Below, in pieces: positions 9,228-18,301 of a stretch of 64,000 nucleotides of DNA. Numbering within the stretch: position 1 is the first letter of the stretch; each line of letters opens with the position of its first letter. The notes beneath the pieces were generated by a model that worked only from the letters and a program-made list of their open reading frames with translations, ran no database searches and had not been told where the DNA came from. The position numbers and the translations under genes are program-made. Source of the stretch: Oceanobacillus piezotolerans (lineage in GTDB: Bacteria > Bacillota > Bacilli > Bacillales > Amphibacillaceae); the NCBI RefSeq assembly GCF_003665065.1, contig NZ_RCHR01000001.1, positions 620,001-684,000 on the forward strand. Reading direction: 5' to 3'.

Positions 9228-10108
9228 CGTCCATTCTCCTTTGCCAGCAATTTCACAACCATAACTTCTGGTCTATTGAATATTCTAATTGGAATGATAC
9301 TATTGCCCAGTCCCCTATTTACAATCATGGTTGTATTTTCATGGTGATAGGAACCAGATGTATAAAATGGCAACAATCCTTGATTCGGTGCAATTATTCC
9401 ACCAAAAAAGGGAATTCTAAATTGTCCGCCATGAGCATGACCTGAAAAGACTACGTCAAATTCATATTCCTTATAAAGAGGAAATAACTCTGGTCGGTGA
9501 GACAACAGAATTCTAAAAGATGCTTCTTTCTCAACATTTTCGATGGCTCTTTGGATATTTACTTCAGCTTGCGCTTTATCGGTGTTAACCTCTTCTTTAT
9601 TCACCGGATCATCGATTCCTATTAAATGTATTACATCCTTTCCAACGGCGATTTCCGATATTGTATTCCGAATAACGTGTACTCCTATATCTTTCAAGTT
9701 CTCTTCTAATAATTGGAATCTTCCTGAGCGCCATTCATGATTGCCAGTAACATAATATACAGGAGCTATCTGAACCAATTCCTCCATTAAAATAAGACTG
9801 TGCTCCATGTCCTCCTCATCACTCTTTGAATCGATTAAATCTCCTGTGAAAACAATCAAATCTGGTTGCTGTGACTCTACTTTATGTACTAATCTGACTT
9901 GCTCTTCACCAAAGGATTTACTGTGCAGGTCTGACAATTGGACGATGGTATAACCATGAAATGATTTAGGCAGTCTATCAGAATGAACACTAAATTCACT
10001 TGTGACAAGAGAGTTGTTTTGAAAATAAAAATACACAATAAATAGCAGCAATCCACCTAACAGGAGAATGCTTCTTATTCTCACTTTATTCTTCAATATG
10101 TATCTCAA
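9224..10108 (-). CDS. Membrane-anchored calcineurin-like metallophosphoesterase (YkuE/YaeI type)
   Basis: This 294-residue protein has an N-terminal hydrophobic anchor (about residues 12-30), then the complete two-metal site: QLSDLHS, FTGDLID, VTGNHEW, LLSHRPELF and SGHAHGGQF. The YkuE/YaeI/LpxH-like group cleaves phosphodiesters or pyrophosphates at the cell surface. It overlaps the SAP-domain gene downstream by ATGA and forms a two-gene operon with it. The substrate remains unknown. Confidence 0.9.
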   Translation of the reverse strand: MRYILKNKVRIRSILLLGGLLLFIVYFYFQNNSLVTSEFSVHSDRLPKSFHGYTIVQLSDLHSKSFGEEQVRLVHKVESQQPDLIVFTGDLIDSKSDEEDMEHSLILMEELVQIAPVYYVTGNHEWRSGRFQLLEENLKDIGVHVIRNTISEIAVGKDVIHLIGIDDPVNKEEVNTDKAQAEVNIQRAIENVEKEASFRILLSHRPELFPLYKEYEFDVVFSGHAHGGQFRIPFFGGIIAPNQGLLPFYTSGSYHHENTTMIVNRGLGNSIIPIRIFNRPEVMVVKLLAKENGR

Positions 10109-10281
10109 CCTTTATCTGATGAATAGTTTAGAAGTGAAACATCCATCCCTTCCTATTCTATATTAACACACCCCCTTTCCAATTTTTTACAATATAATCG
10201 ACGAGCTCTTCTAATTGCTTCTTTTTTTAAATTTTTCTCATCTCTTATGATTCTAATTACTTGTATGAAGGAGCCAAAAAA

Positions 10282-10309
10282 GCGCATAGACAAGTTATGT
10301 CTAATGCGC
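10282..10309 (-). terminator. Terminator of the coat protein operon
   Basis: On the minus strand GCGCATTAGACA pairs with TGTCTATGCGC and is followed by TTTTTT. It ends the two coat genes to its right. Confidence 0.85.
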
Positions 10310-10327
10310 CTTGATTAAAGAAATATA

Positions 10328-10633
10328 TTATTTGCTATCAGTTGGCATTTTCATAGCTAAATCGGCTTTTTTACAATCATGCTCGACTTGTTCTTTTACA
10401 TTATAAGCATGATACATTTCATTCTCGATCATATAAGTTGCAATTTTGTGATGAAGATCAATTGCATCATCCATTTGTTTTTTCAATACCTTATGAATTT
10501 CAGGACTGGCTGTTTCTGTAATTGCCACAGCATAGTTTCTTACTGCGGCCTTGGCAGATACTAGTAAATCAGTAGCAATCACTTCATCATTTATTAAATC
10601 TTGGTTACTTAATTTATCCAAAATGCTTGCCAT
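10328..10633 (-). CDS. CotF-type spore coat protein
   Basis: This 101-residue, helix-rich protein contains the coat F domain pattern (LLVSAKAAVRNYAVAITETA.., MYHAYNVKEQVEHD) found in CotF and the YraD/YraF proteins, which occur on the outer layers of Bacillus spores. Its ATG directly abuts the stop of the small upstream gene, and its ribosome site (GGAGGCAATCTAA) lies across that stop. Expression during sporulation is expected from the family, but no clear sigma-E/K promoter was identified. Confidence 0.8.
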   Translation of the reverse strand: MASILDKLSNQDLINDEVIATDLLVSAKAAVRNYAVAITETASPEIHKVLKKQMDDAIDLHHKIATYMIENEMYHAYNVKEQVEHDCKKADLAMKMPTDSK

Positions 10634-10846
10634 TTAGATTGCCTCCTTATCTGCTTCTTCAAGAATTCCTTTTAATTCATCAATTGCTTTCTGTGAAGCT
10701 TTTACGTCTTCTTCCAACAATTTTCTGAGCTCTTTATCTGCTACCAGCCCTTGCATCATCGAGGATTTTGCTGCACTTGCTGTTTTTACGGTAAGAACTT
10801 CATGAACCTCTAGTACCTCATGGGGAGCATACTTTTTCTTTGCCAT
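10634..10846 (-). CDS. Small coat F-associated protein (YraG-like)
   Basis: This 70-residue protein starts at ATG 10846, nine bases after AGGAGG; an in-frame TTG two codons earlier is too close to that site. It reads MAKKKYAPHEVLEVHEVL, then a helical region. Short proteins of this kind accompany CotF-domain genes in Bacillaceae (for example next to yraF). The stop is adjacent to the next start, which suggests translational coupling and equal amounts of both products. Confidence 0.65.
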   Translation of the reverse strand: MAKKKYAPHEVLEVHEVLTVKTASAAKSSMMQGLVADKELRKLLEEDVKASQKAIDELKGILEEADKEAI

Positions 10847-11102
10847 AGACAATAGCCTCCTTCATTACTTAAAAAATACTGATATTTTACTTTACCACCT
10901 AACTGAACTACCCAAACCCTTTAAAGAAAATCTCTAATAAAACATACCTTGGAACTACAGTCTATTGGTATATTATTAAATGACCTTCCTTTATATATTT
11001 GAAAGAGTATTTTATCTAACATAAAAACAAGCTGAATATCCAATCTCTTATTTAGGCAGAATAAGGGAGAATTATAAAAAGATGTGAAAGCGAGGGAACT
11101 CA

Positions 11103-11960
11103 GTGTATTTTTACAGGGAAGATTTGATTAATATGATTGTACCTGACAAGCCTGATCCAGTTGCAGCAAAGGTAATGCAAGAAATCCTAGGTGGGCACTT
11201 TGGGGAAATGCGGACCATGATGCAGTACTTTTTCCAGAGTTCGAATTTTCGCGGAACGGAAAAGAAATATCGTGATTTGCTTCGTGGGATTTTTTTAGAG
11301 GAAATTGCGCATGTGGAGCTTGTGCAGACAACCATCAACCATTTGTTGAATGAATCCGGAGAGCCGGGAGCAGGAGCGGAAAGCCCAAGTGGTGCGCCCT
11401 TGTCAAGCCCTGTACAGCAAGGCGCCAATCCTCATCATTATATTATAGGTGCACAGGCTTCTCTTCCGGTGGATGCAGCTGGTAACCCATGGAATGGATC
11501 TTGGGTATACAGTCACGGGAATTTGATTGGAGACTTATTGGATAACCTTAATTTAGAATCAACTGGTGTTCTGCAAAAGTCAAGAATATATGAAATGAGT
11601 TCAAATAAAACGTTTAGAGAAACACTTGCATTTTTAATTGTTCGTGACAATGCGCATCAAAATGCGTTTGCCAAAGCCCTTGAAACCCTTGGAGTAGATT
11701 GGGCGAAGTTGTTCCCTGTTCCGAACTATGATATTAATAAATACCCAGAATGCCGGAAATATGTTGAAATGGGCTTCCACAATGCACAATTTAATTTCAG
11801 ACTGGATGATACCTTAATTGCAGAGGTTTTCTCTGGGAAATCTCCAAGTAGAAATGGTGGGGAGCTTCAGGTTACTCCACCACCGCAGGGGAATCCATTA
11901 CCAGTAATGCCTGAGCTTCCAAATGAACATTCCCCAGGAACAAGTGATATGAATAGATAA
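11103..11960 (+). CDS. Manganese catalase (CotJC/YdbD family)
   Basis: This 285-residue protein starts at GTG with GCGAGGGAA upstream. Metal-ligand regions of the dimanganese catalase fold are visible: GEMRTMMQY (Glu near 35), LEEIAHVEL (Glu near 66, His near 70) and RDNAHQNAF. Family members convert hydrogen peroxide to water and oxygen; relatives occur in spores. The C-terminal tail is Pro/Gly-rich. It is monocistronic with a strong terminator and is one of the few plus-strand genes here. Confidence 0.93.
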   Translation: MYFYREDLINMIVPDKPDPVAAKVMQEILGGHFGEMRTMMQYFFQSSNFRGTEKKYRDLLRGIFLEEIAHVELVQTTINHLLNESGEPGAGAESPSGAPLSSPVQQGANPHHYIIGAQASLPVDAAGNPWNGSWVYSHGNLIGDLLDNLNLESTGVLQKSRIYEMSSNKTFRETLAFLIVRDNAHQNAFAKALETLGVDWAKLFPVPNYDINKYPECRKYVEMGFHNAQFNFRLDDTLIAEVFSGKSPSRNGGELQVTPPPQGNPLPVMPELPNEHSPGTSDMNR

Positions 11961-11980
11961 TTAGATAGGTTATTGTCCTT

Positions 11981-12022
11981 AAAATCCGTACTACTTCCTC
12001 TTAAAAAAATAGTACGGATTTT
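11981..12022 (+). terminator. Terminator of the Mn catalase gene
   Basis: AAAATCCGTACTA (11981-11993) pairs perfectly with TAGTACGGATTTT (12010-12022), ending in a short T-run. Confidence 0.85.
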
Positions 12023-12097
12023 CTATGACGTATTTTGGTATTTTAACAATCACTGTTGCTTTAGTTTGCTGTAGAGCCTGAAATATTATTTTCCTCA

Positions 12098-13084
12098 TTA
12101 AAGTTTAACCAATGTTCTTCCACGGACTTTACCTTCTAAAATCCTCCCAAGCACTTCTGGGAGCTCTGTTAATGAAACTTCAGTAACCATTTCTTCATTT
12201 AAAGCAGATGGTTTAAGATCATCACCGAGGCGGCTCCATGCTTCTAACCTCTTCTCCATTGGGTACATTACGGAATCAATACCAAGCCAGTTAATATTTC
12301 TCGCGATAAACGGGATTACTGTTGTTGCTACTTCTACTCCACCGGCTAATCCGCAGGTTGCGACAGATCCGCCGTATTTTAATGTGGAAAGGATATACTG
12401 CAGCGTTTTGCCACCTACAGGATCGATAGCAGCAGCCCATTTTTTCTCACGTGTTGGTCGTGAATCTGTATCGATGATCTCGTTTCGATGGATTATTTCT
12501 TTTGCTCCCAAACGTCTTAAATAATCTTCTTGGTCTGTTTTTCCTGTACTTGCTACCACTTCATAGCCTCTGCCAGCCAGCATATTGACCGCTATACTGC
12601 CTACACCACCTGTAGCACCTGCTACCAAAACTGGACCATCGTCAGGTTTTAGTCCAATATTTTCAAGTTTTACAATGGATAATGCTGCCGTTAATCCTGC
12701 TGTCCCAAGAATCATTGATTCTTTTAACGATAACCCTTCAGGAAGAGGAACAACCCACTCAGCAGGTACACGTGCTACCTCACTAAATCCGCCCGAATGT
12801 CCAGTGCCTAGCATGTAACTGGTAACAATCACTTCATCCCCTTCTTTATAACGTTCGTCTGTTGACTCTAGAACTGTTCCCGATAAATCAATTCCCGGTA
12901 TTATGGGATAGGATTTAACCATCTGATGCTTAATTCCTACCAGGCCATCTTTATAATTGACGCTAGAATAAGCAACTTTAATAGTCACTTCACCATCTGG
13001 CAGATCATTTGTTGATAATTGTTTTACACCCAAATTCTTTTGGTCTCCAATATTATCTAGTACCAAAGCTTGAAAGGTATCCAT
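12098..13084 (-). CDS. YhdH/YhfP family NADPH-dependent quinone/acryloyl-CoA-type oxidoreductase
   Basis: This 328-residue medium-chain reductase starts at ATG 13084, nine bases after GGGAG; the upstream ATG at 13093 touches that site. It has SSVNYKDGL and PGIDLSGTV in the GroES-like part and the nucleotide-binding motif GATGGVGSIAVN. The catalytic-zinc ligands are missing, as usual in YhdH-type enzymes, which reduce enones or acryloyl-CoA with NADPH. It stands alone. Confidence 0.88.
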   Translation of the reverse strand: MDTFQALVLDNIGDQKNLGVKQLSTNDLPDGEVTIKVAYSSVNYKDGLVGIKHQMVKSYPIIPGIDLSGTVLESTDERYKEGDEVIVTSYMLGTGHSGGFSEVARVPAEWVVPLPEGLSLKESMILGTAGLTAALSIVKLENIGLKPDDGPVLVAGATGGVGSIAVNMLAGRGYEVVASTGKTDQEDYLRRLGAKEIIHRNEIIDTDSRPTREKKWAAAIDPVGGKTLQYILSTLKYGGSVATCGLAGGVEVATTVIPFIARNINWLGIDSVMYPMEKRLEAWSRLGDDLKPSALNEEMVTEVSLTELPEVLGRILEGKVRGRTLVKL

Positions 13085-13554
13085 ATCTACCATCTCCCTT
13101 ACCTCTATTTATCCATATCGTAACATATTCAGTTGGAAAAATAGTAATAGATAAGGGAATGATTTATAAATAGATATTAACTTAACTTTTTTTAAATCAA
13201 AATACATACTGCATAAGAAAAATTGCGTTTTTAATGTTCACTTATTCCTGTTGCAAGCAATAACAGAATAGCAAAAACTAACACAACTCCATTTCATATT
13301 GAAAATATGACACGTTTGTATACTATTCAAGAGCACATAGCAAATATAATACCAATAACGGATAAAATACTAAAAACAGTAATCCTAAATATATATCTGC
13401 ATAAGGTCCTTTTTGAATATAGAAAAATACTTGTTATGACTGTTAATTAGACAATACACTTAATATATATCCTGCTTTCTTTACAATTTGAACTCCTCTA
13501 AATTATATTTTTACTGCCGAAAATAAACAAAATCTAAGTATGTTTCTTATTGGA
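13085..13554. other. Gene-free AT-rich interval
   Basis: This 470-base stretch shows no ORF with a ribosome site. Minus-strand fragments near 13330-13420 translate to hydrophobic pieces broken by stops, which may be the wreck of a small membrane protein, but no family was recognised. Confidence 0.4.
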
Positions 13555-14028
13555 TTAAGAGATTAGCCCCCTACCTATAAAGTTAGCAGAAACTGGCTTT
13601 ATTCCGATTTCCCTTGCCCATATCGATAATTGCCCAATATGGTGAATCTCATGAGCAATGATATGTCGCATGATTTCCCCCCAAGTATCTGTCACAATCT
13701 TCCCATCTGATAAGGTATCGTAAAACAAACGGTTCTCCATACTTGTATCCCATTGATTCACAAAATTCTCCACTTCTATATGAAATTGCGCATCCAATTC
13801 TCGAACTTTATTCAAGCTTTGATAATGAATAAAATCCTCTTGATAATCTGCTTTGTCTTGCATGAGGCGAATCCAGCTCCATTCCACATCGACTATATGG
13901 AAAAGGGTATATAATATACTTCCCACCCCGCCCGTTCTGTTTTTTAGAAGTTGTTCCTCACTTAAATTTTCACACCAATGATACCATTCTTCTCTAACCT
14001 TCCAGTTGTACTTAAAGAAATACTGCAA
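13555..14028 (-). CDS. DinB family protein
   Basis: This 157-residue four-helix protein has the three spaced histidines of the DinB/YfiT superfamily: HIVDVEWSW, and HEIHHIGQLSIW. The start is TTG 14028, preceded by AAGGGGGATC. Members include bacillithiol S-transferases and other metal-dependent thiol transferases, often induced by DNA damage or toxins. The exact reaction is unknown. Confidence 0.85.
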   Translation of the reverse strand: MQYFFKYNWKVREEWYHWCENLSEEQLLKNRTGGVGSILYTLFHIVDVEWSWIRLMQDKADYQEDFIHYQSLNKVRELDAQFHIEVENFVNQWDTSMENRLFYDTLSDGKIVTDTWGEIMRHIIAHEIHHIGQLSIWAREIGIKPVSANFIGRGLIS

Positions 14029-14116
14029 AAAAAGATCCCCCTTATTTATAAAATACTATTATCTTATAAAAATCCCCTTTTTGTAGGACACTAATAGATT
14101 GTCTTACCAACTGCAC

Positions 14117-14507
14117 TTAATTATTACCAATTACTTTAATTCGTTCTTCTTCCTCTGCTTTGTCCAAGTATTCAAAGAAACCTAGAAGATTTCCCCAATG
14201 GATCTGAAAATGTCCCCCATTTTACAGGCACTTCTTCCCTGGAATGTACTTCAAATTTTTCTATGTTCAATTGTTTTACCAGTCTATCCCTTTCCCGTTC
14301 TATATCTGTTACACCTAATTGAAAGGAGCCACTTGCTTTTGTTGGCTCTCCTTCTACAAGTTGTAACCAGCATCCTGAAATAAGTTCCCATTCCATAATA
14401 CCTTTGTGGGGTACAAAGTCTGGTTGCCTATTTAATAAAGTTTGATACCATTTTTGTCCTCCTATGATGTCCTGTACTCTTACTTGATTTGTTATTTCAA
14501 TAATCAT
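14117..14507 (-). pseudogene. VOC (glyoxalase-fold) protein with a C-terminal frameshift
   Basis: From ATG 14507 (five bases after GGAGG) the frame reads MIIEITNQVRVQDIIGGQKW and stays VOC-like to TFSDPLG. It then shifts at a GGGGAAA run and stops. Dropping one A restores GNLLGFFEYLDKAEEEE to a stop at 14117, the normal end of this family. It is either a recent single-base pseudogene or an indel error. VOC proteins of this type isomerise or detoxify small molecules. Confidence 0.75.
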
Positions 14508-14730
14508 TTTTTCCTCCAAATTTAATAATTTTCATGATGTGAGACAGATAAACAAACAATCTGGTCGCCTGATTCTCTTAAAGTATATAATCTTTACATT
14601 GTATTGCAAATAGTCTATATAATTGATATATTTTTACTTAAGATTCCTTTATAGTTTTTATAAGTAAGACATGGCTGTAAAAGTTGGATATTGGGGATAC
14701 TTAAATTTTTTTGAAAGGGATTAAACTATC

Positions 14731-15705
14731 GTGAAGAATAAAACAATGGATTCAAGAAAGAAGAGAAAGAAGAAGAAATCAAAAAGAGTTCTTTTTTTTG
14801 TATTATTGTCGATCACTATTCTTTTCCTCTCTCTAGCAAGCTATGCCACATATTTGTATTTTAAAGCGGAATCTGTGTTTTCAGAATCCTACGCTGAAAC
14901 GACTAGAGATAAATCCAGCCTTAGAGATGTTAAAGTTGATCCTAAGTTTGATAATATCTCTATTCTCATCATTGGAGTTGATGAAAGTAAAAACAGAAAA
15001 AACGCCGGTAACTCTCGGAGTGATGCATTAATGCTTGCTACCCTAAATAAAGATGAAAAAAGCGTTAAACTATTGAGCATTCCTAGAGACTCGTATGTAC
15101 ATATCCCTGGATTGGGGTATGAAACACGTATAAATCACGCATATCAAAGTGGCGGTACTGAAGGAACGATTGAAACGGTGGAAACTCTTTTGGATGTGCC
15201 AATAGACTATTATGTTAAATTAAACTTTGAAGGGTTTGTCGATGTAATTGATTCAATAGGAACAGTAAGAGTTAATGTTCCTTATGAAATAACGGAAGGG
15301 AGTTATTACGGAACAGCTAAGGTTCATCTGGAACCGGGAGTACAAAAATTGAACGGAGAGGAAGCTCTTGCTTTTGCAAGGACAAGGAAACAAGATAACG
15401 ATATTGAGCGAGGAAAGCGTCAACAAGAAGTTGTAAAGGCTACTGTTCAGGAAGTAACATCATTAGATTCCTTATTTAACTACGAAAAAATTATAGAGGC
15501 TGTTGGTGACAACATGACTACAGATCTTAGATTTGATGAAATGAAAAGCTTTATTACTTATGGGATGGAAGGGTCTAATCTAAATTTCGAAACGTTAACT
15601 CTTGCAGGAACCGATTATCAGCCTGGTAACATGTATTTTTGGAAGCTGGATGAAGAAGAGCTTGAAAACACAAAAAGAGAGTTAAAAGAACACCTTGAAT
15701 TGTGA
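14731..15705 (+). CDS. LytR-CpsA-Psr (LCP) family cell-wall glycopolymer ligase
   Basis: This 324-residue protein starts at GTG with GAAAGGG upstream. A very basic N-terminal tail (RKKRKKKKSKR) precedes one membrane segment (about residues 20-40). The extracellular LCP domain shows ILIIGVDES, RSDALMLATLN, SIPRDSYVHIP and EALAFARTRKQDND, including the Arg/Asp residues that hold pyrophosphate. LCP enzymes move teichoic acid or other polymers from the undecaprenyl carrier to peptidoglycan. It is monocistronic. Confidence 0.93.
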   Translation: MKNKTMDSRKKRKKKKSKRVLFFVLLSITILFLSLASYATYLYFKAESVFSESYAETTRDKSSLRDVKVDPKFDNISILIIGVDESKNRKNAGNSRSDALMLATLNKDEKSVKLLSIPRDSYVHIPGLGYETRINHAYQSGGTEGTIETVETLLDVPIDYYVKLNFEGFVDVIDSIGTVRVNVPYEITEGSYYGTAKVHLEPGVQKLNGEEALAFARTRKQDNDIERGKRQQEVVKATVQEVTSLDSLFNYEKIIEAVGDNMTTDLRFDEMKSFITYGMEGSNLNFETLTLAGTDYQPGNMYFWKLDEEELENTKRELKEHLEL

Positions 15706-15757
15706 TAAAACTAGTTGAAATTTCTAGTATTAATATAAGTAAGCGCTACCAATATAT

Positions 15758-15798
15758 AAAGAATCCATTTTGAAAAACTTTAGCAAAATGGATTCTTT
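15758..15798 (+). terminator. Terminator of the LCP gene
   Basis: AAAGAATCCATTTTG (15758-15772) pairs perfectly with CAAAATGGATTCTTT (15784-15798). Confidence 0.85.
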
Positions 15799-15884
15799 AG
15801 AGCAGATACACATACCATAATTTAATTATCAAAAGCATCTTTTACTTTATTCGATATCATATGTTTTGACATGGACTCTTTGTC

Positions 15885-16145
15885 TTATAAATCATCAACT
15901 TTTATATCCGATAATTGAGCATTTTCCTGGGAACTTTTTATTTTCCTTTCCATTTCCTCCATTCTTTTTTCTAAATCACTGCTGTTTATTTCTTCTTTAC
16001 TGAAATAGCTAAAAAGTGCAGAGATTATAATTCCAAGCCCTAGGCCCAGAAACATACCTGCTGCCACCTCATCAATTGCTAGTCCGATTCCTATTCCTGT
16101 CAGCAAACTACCTGGAATGAATAAACTTTCATTATTAGCTAGAAT
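15885..16145 (-). CDS. Small membrane protein, possibly with an ATT start
   Basis: The frame encodes a Gly-rich membrane segment (GIGIGLAIDEVAAGMFLGLG) and a charged helical tail (EKRMEEMERKIK). A TTG at 16106 would be a legal start but has no ribosome site and would cut off LANNESLFIPG, which looks like the true N-terminus of this kind of protein. Upstream, GGGGGAG is spaced six bases from an ATT at 16145, giving 86 residues. No ATG or GTG fits. Either ATT is used or the start codon has been mutated. Function is unknown. Confidence 0.6.
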   Translation of the reverse strand: MLANNESLFIPGSLLTGIGIGLAIDEVAAGMFLGLGLGIIISALFSYFSKEEINSSDLEKRMEEMERKIKSSQENAQLSDIKVDDL

Positions 16146-16181
16146 TGCTATCTCCCCCTAAAAATAGATTCATATAGAATT

Positions 16182-16721
16182 TTAGCCCCATTCCTTCGCT
16201 AAAATCCCATAGATAACTTGGTCTTCGTATCTGTCCCTTATCCATTCTGCCTGTCTAATTCTTCCTTCTTCTAAAAAACCTAATTGTTCAGGCAATGCTC
16301 TGCTCCGCTCATTCCCAACTGCAATATACACTTCAATCCGGTTGAGTGATAGCTCTTTAAATCCATAATCTAAAATAGCTTTACATGCTTTGAGCATAAT
16401 GCCTTTACCTTGAAAGTCTTTTCCTAACCAATAACCTAACTCCCCTACCCTATTCACTGTGTCTACTTCATTAAACCCAATCGTACCCGCCATTTTCCCT
16501 TTATAATTAATGGCAAACCATTTAGGGCTATTTTCTACTACCTCTTCCATTCGTAGTTTTAAACTTATATTCGTATCTTCCTCGTTTTCTACTGATCCAA
16601 CCCAGGCGATCCATCGCTTTAAATGCTCCTTTGAATTAATTATTAAATGATAATACTCCTCTGCATCATCCTCCGTAAACATTCTTAAAGATACATCATT
16701 ATCAATTATATGTTCTGACAT
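16182..16721 (-). CDS. RimL-like GNAT acetyltransferase
   Basis: This 179-residue protein is preceded by AGGAGG. It has the RimJ/RimL layout with GELGYWLGKDFQGKGIM as the acetyl-CoA site and NERSRALPEQLGFLEEG near the end. Relatives acetylate ribosomal protein N-termini or small amines. It appears to be a single-gene unit. Confidence 0.88.
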   Translation of the reverse strand: MSEHIIDNDVSLRMFTEDDAEEYYHLIINSKEHLKRWIAWVGSVENEEDTNISLKLRMEEVVENSPKWFAINYKGKMAGTIGFNEVDTVNRVGELGYWLGKDFQGKGIMLKACKAILDYGFKELSLNRIEVYIAVGNERSRALPEQLGFLEEGRIRQAEWIRDRYEDQVIYGILAKEWG

Positions 16722-17175
16722 GACACTTACCTCCTGTAATTACTATTTAAGTTTTGTGGTTAAAGGAATTATTTTGATACTGATGAATTTTTAAATGATG
16801 TTCTTCAAGATGCAATAACTGATATACTTCATGAATGATAAAGCAGGCTGTACTTTTAACAGTTATTCCCTCTTATGGCTTCACCAGATTACACCACAAA
16901 ATGCAAGGTCTGCTGATTTTGCCATTTTTACATCAAACATTTTGTATTCAAAATCCAATAAGAGCTGCTGAAACAATGAGAGATTTAATGGATTGGACGA
17001 TGAAGTTAATGAAAGGAATCAAAGGCACTTTGCCCATCTCGGTGTAAGATGCATTTGGTTACTTAGACTCTATTTTCTTTTAAAATGAAGAGTTTGCCAA
17101 AATACTTAAATCACGATAAAACAAACAAACACCGATCCTTTTATATATTATAAATGGCTCAGTGTTTACTCTTTA
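16722..17175. other. Gene-free interval with uninterpreted open stretch
   Basis: This 454-base interval has a 70-codon plus-strand open frame (16835-17047) without a ribosome site or a recognisable family. Its neighbouring frames also show short peptide-like stretches, so it may be a gene remnant, but I cannot assign it. Confidence 0.35.
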
Positions 17176-17529
17176 TTATGGGGTTCTCAAAATTTTCTCC
17201 ATTTTCTTTCCTTTTGCTAATTCATCAATCAACTTATCCATGTAACGGATTTCCTGCATAATAGGTTCTTCGATGTCTTCCACCCGGATACCACAGATTA
17301 CCCCTTTGATTAAAGACCTAGAAGGACTTAGTTTGGGAGCTTCCGCAAAGAAAGTTTCAAAATCTGTCTGTTTTTCCAATTGCGTTTCTAACTCCTCTTG
17401 GCTATATCCTGTTAACCAACGAATAATTTCATCGACTTCTGATTTGGTTCTTCCTTTTCTCTCTGCCTTTGTAATATAATGTGGATAGACACTAGCGACA
17501 CTCATTGTATAAATTCTATGTTTAGCCAT
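17176..17529 (-). CDS. DUF2200 family protein
   Basis: This 117-residue protein begins [19 protein letters not shown] and continues [21 protein letters not shown], the characteristic start of DUF2200. Family members are small cytosolic proteins widespread in bacteria with no established function. It has no partner gene nearby. Confidence 0.85.
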   Translation of the reverse strand: MAKHRIYTMSVASVYPHYITKAERKGRTKSEVDEIIRWLTGYSQEELETQLEKQTDFETFFAEAPKLSPSRSLIKGVICGIRVEDIEEPIMQEIRYMDKLIDELAKGKKMEKILRTP

Positions 17530-17737
17530 GTAAAATACTTCCTTATAGTGTTTTCTTTATTATATTATGAAAAATAGGTGGTTTCAATAAAATTAACTAT
17601 AGGAGTAGCCGTCAGTGGACTTTGTTTAAAGTCCGCACAAGAAGGTATATTAGAGTTCCATTACTAAATAATACCATGTAGCTCCTAATTATGCGTTTCA
17701 TTATCTTCAATTCTGTCAAAACGCTTTTTATTCTTTA

Positions 17738-18163
17738 TTACCGTTTAATCAATGCAGACAAATCTCCTTTAAAGACTTTTTCTTTTTTAAGATTGTAAGT
17801 GGATAACCTTAGCGTAATAATTCCTGTTTCATTTTTTAAGGCTTTCTTATTAATTACCTCCACTGTTGTATACAGCTCATCACCTGGATACACGGGTTTT
17901 ATAAACTTAATATTATTCATGCCAGTTCCAGCGATAATATCATCACCATGCCTGCCTTGTTCAATCCAAAGTTTAAATGAGATAGCTAATGTATGTATAC
18001 CAGAAGCAATGATTCCATTAAACCTACCTTGTGCTGCTTTTTCTTCTTCTAAATGCATATATTGTGGATCCAACTCTCCTGCAAATCTAATAATATCCTC
18101 TTTTGATAATTTATATGCTTCAGTTTCGAATATATCGCCAATTGTAAATTCATCTAATTTCAT
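17738..18163 (-). CDS. MaoC-like hot-dog fold dehydratase
   Basis: This 141-residue protein starts at ATG 18163 (GAGGTG four bases upstream). It carries the hydratase motif around FAGELDPQYMHLEEEKA (catalytic Asp and His), followed by GIIASGIHTLA. MaoC proteins hydrate enoyl-CoA or related thioesters. A four-codon longer form from ATG 18175 is less likely. Confidence 0.88.
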   Translation of the reverse strand: MKLDEFTIGDIFETEAYKLSKEDIIRFAGELDPQYMHLEEEKAAQGRFNGIIASGIHTLAISFKLWIEQGRHGDDIIAGTGMNNIKFIKPVYPGDELYTTVEVINKKALKNETGIITLRLSTYNLKKEKVFKGDLSALIKR

Positions 18164-18301
18164 AAAACACCTCAATAAAATATAGTAATTAAACAGTTTT
18201 TTAATTTTAACATCTGTTAATAAGAGTTAGTACTAATTTGAGTGTTATAGACCTTACCTTATTTTAGAAAATCCTTAACCTAATTACATTTCCTTGAATA
18301 C

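Noticed and set aside
16835-17047. 70-codon plus-strand frame.
   Set aside because: No ribosome site and no recognisable protein pattern.
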